From JAFLCL01 sp964502175 (GTDB lineage Bacteria > Myxococcota_A > Polyangia > Polyangiales > Sandaracinaceae): 64,000 nucleotides of DNA. The notes under the pieces are model-generated. The model saw only the letters and a list, made by a program, of their open reading frames with translations, was not told the origin of the DNA and ran no database searches. The stretch is taken from the NCBI GenBank assembly GCA_964502175.1, contig CAZCVE010000023.1, forward strand, positions 1 through 64,000, read 5' to 3'. Below are positions 58,801 through 64,000 of this stretch, piece by piece; position 1 is the first letter of the stretch; each line of letters begins with the position of its first letter. A program made the position numbers and the translations under genes.

Positions 58801-60557
58801 GCACCGAGGAGGAACACCTCGCCCTCGCGCGACTCGAACACCATCTCTTCGTCGAGCTCGCCGAGGCGTCGGCTCGGCCCCTTGGTCTTGCTGTTCGGCT
58901 TCGAGCCCGCGGCGCTCTCGGCCAAGAACACGCCGTAGAGGCCGCGATCGGGGATCACGCCCGCGTTCATGATCGCCAGGCGCTTGGCGCCCTCGCGTGA
59001 TCGCAATACGCCCGTGTGCCGATCCCACGTGATGCGCGGTCGCAGCTCCGCGAACGCGTCGGACGGGTAGCGGCCCGAGAGCATGTCCAGCACGTCCTCG
59101 AAGATGGTGCGCGACAGCTCCGCGAAGGGCGCAGCGCTGCGCACGCGACGGAACGCCTCGTCGACCGTGAGCTCGTCGACCGCGATCATCGCGACCAGCT
59201 GCTGCGCGAGCACGTCGACGGGGTTGCGCGGATAGGCAGTCTTCTCGACGTCGCCCGTGTGCATGCGCGGCACGAGCGCGGCGCTCGCGAGCAGATCGGC
59301 GCGGTGCTTCGGGAAGACGATGCCGCGCGAGGTGCCGCCCACGTGGTGGCTCGCGCGACCGATGCGCTGGAGACCGGAGCTCACCGACGGCGGCGCCTCG
59401 ATCTGGATCACGAGATCGACGGCGCCGAGATCGAGCCCGAGCTCGAGCGAGCTCGTCGCGACGATCGCAGGGAGCGTCCCTTTCTTCAGGCGATCCTCGA
59501 TCACCACGCGCTGCTCGCGCGCGAGCGAGCCGTGGTGCGCGAGCGCGAGCTCTTCGCCCGCGGTCTCGTTGAGATCGGCGGCGAGCCGCTCCGCCAGGCG
59601 CCGGCTGTTCACGAAGATCATCGTCGAGCGGTGCGCGCGCACGAGCTCGACCAAGCGCGGGTGGATGCTCGGCCAGATCGATCGCGTGACCTTGGTCGCG
59701 TCGGGCCCCTCGCTCCGATCGCCGAGCTGGCTCATGTCCTCGACGGGTACCTCCACCTGGATCTCGATCGCCTTCGGCGCGCGCGCGTCGAGCACGGTCA
59801 CGGGTCGCGAGACGAAGCGTCCCTGCGCGTCGAGCGTGCCGCCACCGAGCAAGCGCGCGACCTCCTCGAGCGGACGCTGCGTGGCCGACAGGCCGATGCG
59901 CTGGAGCGCGGGGGCATCGGGTCGGCGCTCTCTGCGAAGCGCCTCGAGGCGCTCGAGCGAGAGGAAGAGGTGCGTGCCGCGCTTGCTCGGCAGCACCGCG
60001 TGGATCTCGTCGACGATCACGGTGTCGACGTCGATCAGCGCCTCGCGCGCGTTCGACGTGAGGATCAGGAAGAGCGACTCGGGCGTCGTGATCAGGATGT
60101 CGGGCGCGTGCTTGGCCTGTCGCGCGCGCTCCTTCGCGTCGGTGTCGCCCGTGCGGATCGCGACGTCGAGCGTGCGCGTCGGATCCCCGATCCGCTTCGC
60201 GCAGCGCTCGATGCCCGCGAGCGGCGCCCGAAGGTTGCGCTCGATGTCCACGGCGAGCGCCTTGAGCGGCGAGACGTAGAGCACCTTCTTGCCGCGCGCG
60301 GCTTCCTTCGTGTCGGTGCGGAAGAGCGCGCGATCGATCGCGACGAGGAACGCCGCGAGCGTCTTGCCCGATCCCGTGGGCGCGAGGAGCAGCGTGCTCT
60401 CGCCGCGGTGGATCGCAGGCCACGCGCGATCCTGCGCCTCGGTCGGTCTCTCGAACGTCTCGGCGAGCCACGTTCGCGTGGCCTCGTGGAAGCCCGCGAG
60501 GACGTCGACCTTGCTCGTCTTGCGACGCGCGTCGCTCGGCCCTTCCCGCTTGCTCAT
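55803..60557 (-). CDS. lhr: Lhr-type superfamily 2 helicase, long form
   Basis: The 1584-residue protein starts at ATG 60557. Helicase motifs: Q-like FERPTEAQDRAWPAIHRG, Walker A LLLAPTGSGKTLAAFLVA, VLYVSPLKALAVDIERNL, TTPESLFLILTSNAREALID, DEIH in TVIVDEIHAVLPSKRG, SATQRPLEEVARLLGG, then IVATSSLELGLDLGAVDLVI and VQQIEAPPSV-like QRIGRASHHVGG. The C-terminal half (DUF-type Lhr C-terminal winged-helix regions) continues for 1000 residues, normal for full-length bacterial Lhr. Lhr proteins unwind DNA or RNA-DNA hybrids in repair. One segment near residue 1125-1165 is an insertion (see 57101). Overlaps the upstream gene by ATGA. Confidence 0.92.
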   Translation of the reverse strand: MSKREGPSDARRKTSKVDVLAGFHEATRTWLAETFERPTEAQDRAWPAIHRGESTLLLAPTGSGKTLAAFLVAIDRALFRTDTKEAARGKKVLYVSPLKALAVDIERNLRAPLAGIERCAKRIGDPTRTLDVAIRTGDTDAKERARQAKHAPDILITTPESLFLILTSNAREALIDVDTVIVDEIHAVLPSKRGTHLFLSLERLEALRRERRPDAPALQRIGLSATQRPLEEVARLLGGGTLDAQGRFVSRPVTVLDARAPKAIEIQVEVPVEDMSQLGDRSEGPDATKVTRSIWPSIHPRLVELVRAHRSTMIFVNSRRLAERLAADLNETAGEELALAHHGSLAREQRVVIEDRLKKGTLPAIVATSSLELGLDLGAVDLVIQIEAPPSVSSGLQRIGRASHHVGGTSRGIVFPKHRADLLASAALVPRMHTGDVEKTAYPRNPVDVLAQQLVAMIAVDELTVDEAFRRVRSAAPFAELSRTIFEDVLDMLSGRYPSDAFAELRPRITWDRHTGVLRSREGAKRLAIMNAGVIPDRGLYGVFLAESAAGSKPNSKTKGPSRRLGELDEEMVFESREGEVFLLGASSWRIVEITRDQVLVAPAPGEPGKMPFWHGDRVGRSAEAGEVVGRLVRDIARRKDDANVETLVRDHALDVRAANNLVRYVRDQHEAIEALPTDKTIVIERFQDELGDYRLCILSPWGARVHAPLATAISTRARDELGVETEALWTDDGIVLRFPETDTPPDVLTLLPTADEVEGLLVAGVSATALFAARFRECAGRALLLPRKTVAKRQPLWAQRKRAADLLSVASRFPSFPIVLETYREVLEDVFDLASLRELLGKIEKRTIEIVLVDSDRPSPFAASVLFSYVASFMYDADAPLAERRAQALSIDYARLRELLGEVDLSEILGLDAILAVEERLQGFGARLEHADAVHDLLLLLGDLTTDELASRGRRAEEALDDARARLAPHVDALRTARRVIVLRLASQERLVAIEDASRFRDAVGCALPVGLPATFLESAAEPLLDLVGRYARTHGPFYASQIAARFGLAIGDVVTALDVLEQRGRIVRGNFLPEDRRLVGEQGASGERCDADVLKQIKRRSLAALRKEIEPVSHEALARFLPRWHGIEDFGTKWRSLSGSTGEREGASPSQANWSESRRLRGSAALSGAIERLEGVPIPLEALLRDVLPARVEGFRPSDLDVLVASGEVVWRGIDAAGGGKIALYFTDRYALLSPQEGTAEGELETRLLTLFREKGALFFHDMSRALAGTFTPDLVEALWSLVWKGLVTNDTLVPLRARLQPETPGKRRSRLAVTRSRATPGTEGRWSILPPIEASATDRRAALVRTVLERHGIFTRESSHVEIDDASFGRCYEVLRGLEDAGRIRRGWFVEGLGATQFAARGADEMLRGTRDPSAEPTSLVLAATDPAQPYGASLPWPAREGAKAQRANGAQVILLDGALVGWIGRTEQSLLTFLPTSEPARGRTIDALADALAGLVRSGARRALMLASIDGESAMRSPLTEALIARGFRHGLRGLLLRAGDAVRGPRGPSTVLRSQASRPAPETDDWDDDPFEGDEATDA
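57101..57166. repeat. palindromic segment inserted in frame in the Lhr helicase gene
   Basis: A perfect hairpin GCGAGGGGG-ATG-CCCCCTCGC at 57101-57121 is followed by a second one, ACTTCG-TTC-CGAAGT at 57152-57166. The corresponding protein segment (GTKWRSLSGSTGEREGASPS, QANWSESRRLRG, about residues 1125-1165) has low complexity unlike the flanking Lhr sequence, so it reads as an in-frame insertion of a palindromic element. The exact ends cannot be fixed from one copy. Confidence 0.55.
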
Positions 60558-61639
60558 GGCGTCGCGTGCTCGATGGTCTCGCGGCAGCGGTAGCGCGTCA
60601 CCTCCACGCGCACCGCGCCGACGGCCGCGCTCGTCGCGCCATCACGGAACACGCCGACGAGCACGACGCCATCGTCGAACTCGGGCGTCTCGAATCCCTC
60701 GCCGACTGCGGTGAAGAGCGTGGCCGTGTGGTTGCCCCGGGCGATCGTGAGCGTCGGCGTACCGCCGGCGTACCCGCGGTGTGTGGCATCGCGCGCGAGG
60801 AGTCGCTGCCACTCGTCGCGCGTCACGATCAGCGGCAGCTCGCGCTCGGGCCGGAACCGCTCGCGATAGTGCTCCTCGAACAACCGCCCCGGGTCGCCGT
60901 CGACGAGCACGGCCTCGATGTGGCTCTGGTCACGCGGCCACGGACGGACGTCGAACTCGAACGTCGCGTGCCCGCCGCGGCAGAGGCGCACGCGCGGGAG
61001 CTCGCCTTCCGCTGTCCGCACCTGGGTGACGCGGAGCCGGGCGTCGAGATCGGCATCGATCTCAGCCTCCGTCCGCGGTGGGAGCGGCTCGCCCGTGTCG
61101 GGATCCGTCTCTGGCGGTGTGGGCTCGACCAGGGGAAGGTCACGCGGGGTGAGCGTCGTGGTCATGAGCGGCTGGTCGTCGACATCGATGTGCAGCTCGC
61201 GCATGCCTTCCACGCTGATCCGCGCCCAATCGTCCATGTCGCCGAGCGTGAGGCGCACCGTCGCGATGCCGTCGTCGCTCGCGCGGTCACCGTCGGGGCC
61301 ACCATCGAGGAGGACGCGCACGCGGTCGATCGGGATCGTGGTCAGAGCGTGCTCGCGATAGGCGAAGCGCAACGAGCGCGGGACGTCGGCGACGTGCGCG
61401 CCCTCCTCGACGTCGAACCGTGTCGGCACGGTCTCGCAGATCGGGAGCGCGCGCAGAGAGCCGCTCGGCCGGCAGTACTCGACGGCGACCGTGACCGGTC
61501 CCGTCGCCGGCCCCGAGGTGTGCGTGATGCGCACGCGCCATGGCTCGCCCGGCCATCGCTGTGTGGCGCCCACGACGAGCGCGACGACCACGACGAGCAA
61601 CAGCGCGGCGCTCAGGGCGATGGCGCGCGAGCCGCTCAC
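60554..61639 (-). CDS. membrane-anchored protein of unknown function
   Basis: The 361-residue protein starts at GTG 61639 with one N-terminal membrane helix (IALSAALLLVVVVALVVGA), then a beta-rich extracytoplasmic region (RVRITHTSGPATGPVTVAVE, FDVEEGAHVADVPRSLRFAY, VRLTLGDMDDWARISVEGMR). Cys pairs are few (CRPSGSLRALPIC; CRGGHATFEFDVRP). No domain is recognised. Its stop overlaps the Lhr helicase ATG (60554-60557), so the helicase is coupled to it, an odd partnership that may only reflect compact packing. Confidence 0.65.
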   Translation of the reverse strand: MSGSRAIALSAALLLVVVVALVVGATQRWPGEPWRVRITHTSGPATGPVTVAVEYCRPSGSLRALPICETVPTRFDVEEGAHVADVPRSLRFAYREHALTTIPIDRVRVLLDGGPDGDRASDDGIATVRLTLGDMDDWARISVEGMRELHIDVDDQPLMTTTLTPRDLPLVEPTPPETDPDTGEPLPPRTEAEIDADLDARLRVTQVRTAEGELPRVRLCRGGHATFEFDVRPWPRDQSHIEAVLVDGDPGRLFEEHYRERFRPERELPLIVTRDEWQRLLARDATHRGYAGGTPTLTIARGNHTATLFTAVGEGFETPEFDDGVVLVGVFRDGATSAAVGAVRVEVTRYRCRETIEHATP

Positions 61640-61667
61640 GAGCTCGAACCGACGGTTTCTCGCGCGC

Positions 61668-62843
61668 TCACGGGCCGACGGTCTCCCAGGTCGGATCGTC
61701 GGTCGCGAACGCGGTGACCCACTCGCGCACGGTGACGCCGTCGGAGGTCGCGAGCGTCGGGCGCCCGAGCAGCACGTGCTGCGAGCCGTCGTTCACGAAC
61801 ACGCGCTGACGCGGCAGGCCGTTCATCGTCACGACCATCGCGTCGACCGCCGTCGCGAGCTCGGCGGGCGCGAAGTTGAAGTAGGTGCGGATCGTCTCGT
61901 CCTCACGCGACGCGAGCAGCCCGAAGCGCTCGCCCTCGCGCATCGTGCGCGCGTAGTACGGCAGGAGGTTCGTCACGCGCTCGAGGCACTCGGGGCAGTC
62001 GCTCGGGAGCGGCGGACGCCAGCTCTCCATCATCTGCGCCCACTGATCGGGATCGGCGTCCACGATGATCCCGGAGTCGTCGAGCACGTCGACGCGCGCG
62101 TCGGGGAACGCGAGTCGCGCACGGAAGCCGTTCACCGCCACGCCGTACCCACCTGCGCTCTCGCCCGCCATCGTGAGGCGCGCGAGATCCGGGAGCGTCG
62201 TCGCGAGGCGCGCGAGGATGATCTCGACGTTGTGCGCGCCGCGGTGCTCGATCGTCGCCATCGTTCGCGGCGTGCTGTAGTAGGTCGCCGTGTCGCCGAC
62301 GTGTACGTCGCCCGTGCAGTACGGCACGTAGACGTAGCTCTGATCGCGGTACGGGTTCTCCATGTCCTCGCGGTCGAGGATGATGCCGCCCGCGTTCCGC
62401 GCCTCGTTCAGCACCGTGCGCTCGTCGAGCGTGTCGTTGAGGTGCGCGGCGGTGTCGAGCAGCAAGCACGTCGCGACGTCCCAGCAGGCGCCACCGCCCT
62501 GGAGGAACACGACGGCGCGATCGGCGCTCGGATCGAGGTTGAGCGCGATGCCGAGCGTCGAGCCGTTCGCGCACACCGCGCCGGGCACCTCGACGTACTG
62601 CCACGTGCGATCGGCCGTGACCTCGAAGCCCGGCTGCGGCCCTGCATCACCGCGCAGCGGCGCATCAGGAGCAGCCGCAGCATCGGCAGGTCGGTTCGCG
62701 TCCGTCGGCGTGTTCGGCGCGTCCTCGGAGGCGCCCGCGTCGAGCGTCACGCCGGCGTCGTCGAGGGTGGCGCCTCCGCCGCAGCCTGCGAGCGCGATCA
62801 GAATGACCGGGAGCGAAGCCAGCGAGCGAGCCGTGCGCGTCAT
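61668..62843 (-). CDS. pectin-acetylesterase-like lipoprotein
   Basis: The 391-residue protein starts at ATG 62843, with a lipoprotein signal (LPVILIALAGCGGG) and an Asp/Ala/Pro linker. The catalytic region matches the pectinacetylesterase family: VVFLQGGGACWDVATCLLLD near the oxyanion site, NPYRDQSYVYVPYCTGDVHV, and the nucleophile in LTMAGESAGGYGVAVNGFRA, with DDSGIIVD and NDGSQHVLLGRPTLA (possible His) later. It is a predicted extracytoplasmic carbohydrate esterase, or a relative acting on another ester. All residues of a Ser-Asp-His triad are present. Confidence 0.82.
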   Translation of the reverse strand: MTRTARSLASLPVILIALAGCGGGATLDDAGVTLDAGASEDAPNTPTDANRPADAAAAPDAPLRGDAGPQPGFEVTADRTWQYVEVPGAVCANGSTLGIALNLDPSADRAVVFLQGGGACWDVATCLLLDTAAHLNDTLDERTVLNEARNAGGIILDREDMENPYRDQSYVYVPYCTGDVHVGDTATYYSTPRTMATIEHRGAHNVEIILARLATTLPDLARLTMAGESAGGYGVAVNGFRARLAFPDARVDVLDDSGIIVDADPDQWAQMMESWRPPLPSDCPECLERVTNLLPYYARTMREGERFGLLASREDETIRTYFNFAPAELATAVDAMVVTMNGLPRQRVFVNDGSQHVLLGRPTLATSDGVTVREWVTAFATDDPTWETVGP

Positions 62844-62920
62844 GCGGGCGACGTTACGCCGCTGCATGACGCGCGGAAAGCCGTACGGAGGCCCCTGCGG
62901 CGGCCCAGCCGTCGGATGGG

Positions 62921-64000
62921 TCAGATGCCTGCGATCGCGCCGCTGACCAGGACCGGGATGTCGATGCCGCGGAGCACGGACGCGCGCTCACCGAGCCCGC
63001 CGCGCGAGGGCTGCGCGATCGTGATCGGTCCGTCGCTCACGAGCGACATGGACGTGTCCTCGGCGTCGAGCACCTCCGCTGTGAACGTGCGCGTGAGGCC
63101 CGCGATCGTGAGCTCGATCTGGAGGGTCCTCGTCGCGTCGACGCCCGGGACGCCGATGCACGGCAGCGTCGAGTCGCCTTCACCGGGCTCGCCATCGACG
63201 ACGAAGGTGAAGGTCTCTTCGATGCCGACGACCGTGCGCTCGCCCGCGAGCAGATCGAAACAGAGCACGGCTCCCTCGCGCACGCGGAGGGGCTCGAGGC
63301 TCTCGATGTTGTCGGCGCCCAAGAAATACGGGTTGATCGCGATGTCGTCGACCGCCGAGACCACGGGCACCTCCACGTCGAACGTGCGACCGACCGTGCT
63401 CACCGTGAGCGTCGCGCCCTCGGCCGGAAGATCGACCGCGACGCGGTCCCAGCTGCGCGGGCTCGCGGGCGTCGCCACGTCGGCCTCGATCGTCGCGCTG
63501 TCGTCGACGAGGCGACCACCCTCCGCAGACAGCAGCGCGACGCCGACCTCGCGCCTGCCCACGAGGTAGGCGACCTCGCGCATCGGGTTGGTCACGAGGT
63601 TCGGCGCGAGCGTCACGCGATCGAGCGGCGCAGCGCTCACGCTGATCCGATCGAGCAGCGGTCCGCTGGGCTCGATGACGCGGATGCGCGCGCTGCCGCT
63701 GGCGCGCGCCGTGAGCGTGGCCGAGCCGCTGGTGACGCTCGTCAGCTCGATCACGCTGGGTGTGTCCGACTCCGCCGTGTGGTTGGGGAGCGAGCGCGAC
63801 GCGACGCTCGCGTCTTGCCAGCGGAGGCGCTGCGTGCCGCCGACGGCGATCGTGTTCGCGCCGTTCAAGAACGTTCCGTCGAGGCCCGCGCCGTAGAAGC
63901 GGAGGCCGTCCGGCGTCGCGGTGCTGCACACCTCGCCCTCGGGACAGCCCGACATGGCGCGCGTGCCGAGGCTGCCGCACCCGAACAGCGCGAGCAGACC
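62921..64000 (-). CDS. lipoprotein of unknown function, 5' end beyond the window
   Basis: The frame is open to the right edge, with 359 visible codons and the stop at 62921. Just before the visible ATG 63955 the frame reads LALFGCGSLGTRAM, a lipobox (LFGC), so the true start lies just outside the window. The protein is predicted to be beta-rich (NTIAVGGTQRLRWQDASVAS, SVIELTSVTSGSATLTARAS, ERTVVGIEETFTFVVDGEPG). One Cys pair (CPEGEVC) sits after the lipobox. A single-copy lipoprotein type, function unknown. Confidence 0.72.
   Translation of the reverse strand, partial: GLLALFGCGSLGTRAMSGCPEGEVCSTATPDGLRFYGAGLDGTFLNGANTIAVGGTQRLRWQDASVASRSLPNHTAESDTPSVIELTSVTSGSATLTARASGSARIRVIEPSGPLLDRISVSAAPLDRVTLAPNLVTNPMREVAYLVGRREVGVALLSAEGGRLVDDSATIEADVATPASPRSWDRVAVDLPAEGATLTVSTVGRTFDVEVPVVSAVDDIAINPYFLGADNIESLEPLRVREGAVLCFDLLAGERTVVGIEETFTFVVDGEPGEGDSTLPCIGVPGVDATRTLQIELTIAGLTRTFTAEVLDAEDTSMSLVSDGPITIAQPSRGGLGERASVLRGIDIPVLVSGAIAGI

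Noticed and set aside
55956..60593. Long plus-strand frames opposite the Lhr helicase
   Set aside because: Same shadow effect; the minus strand carries all helicase motifs.

Overview
The window is very GC-rich, almost fully coding DNA. It carries many exported lipoproteins with Asp/Ala/Gly-rich linkers, Hanks-type Ser/Thr kinases, FHA domains, MopE-type Cys/Asp repeats and RCC1-like proteins. That mix, with many GTG starts and codons ending in G or C, points to a myxobacterium, most likely a Sandaracinus-like member of the Polyangia. The genus is inferred from gene style only. No rRNA, tRNA or CRISPR array was seen.

Layout. 1-7904: an RCC1-like lipoprotein cut by the left edge, molybdenum-cofactor genes (moeA, with a divergent mobA), a Uma2-type nuclease gene, and tyrosine catabolism (hppD-hmgA, with a divergent maiA). 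7921-9454: an IS110-family element with a candidate bridge-RNA region. 9602-12800: a small unknown gene, an AAA+ ATPase with a C-terminal PD-(D/E)XK-like motif behind a 50-bp dyad operator, an exported protein and a kinase remnant. 12921-33803: envelope and signalling genes. These are a lipoprotein, an ABC-2 exporter, a NUDIX hydrolase, a triple-FHA ABC transporter, two Ser/Thr kinases, MopE-like and Cys-rich lipoproteins, a FemAB/GNAT-like acyltransferase, and a tandem triplicated family in which two copies are decaying.

33883-44905 is the accessory stretch. It holds an unknown overlapping gene pair, an array of about 43-bp hairpin repeats, a two-gene operon joining a large unknown protein to a PIN nuclease, a DUF2071-like gene, a Phd/VapC-type toxin-antitoxin pair, and an IrrE-type metallopeptidase with a small partner. 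Housekeeping genes (thioesterase tesB, a DEAD-box RNA helicase, an ABC1/UbiB-like kinase) sit inside it. 44936-64000 is ordinary chromosome: another thioesterase, an RCC1-like lipoprotein coupled to an aminotransferase, Kazal-like and other lipoproteins, a TerB-like protein, a DUF1285-like protein, a thioredoxin-like protein, a YdeI-like protein, YebC, a quinone oxidoreductase, a very long Lhr-type helicase, a pectin-acetylesterase-like lipoprotein and a lipoprotein cut by the right edge.

The best candidate for an undescribed system is 36096-37839: hairpin repeats, an operator-like inverted repeat, a 255-residue protein with a predicted beta-rich C-terminal part, and a translationally coupled PIN nuclease. 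Other points of interest are the AAA+/nuclease gene with its operator, the IS110 end architecture, the palindromic in-frame insert in the Lhr helicase, and the decaying gene triplication.
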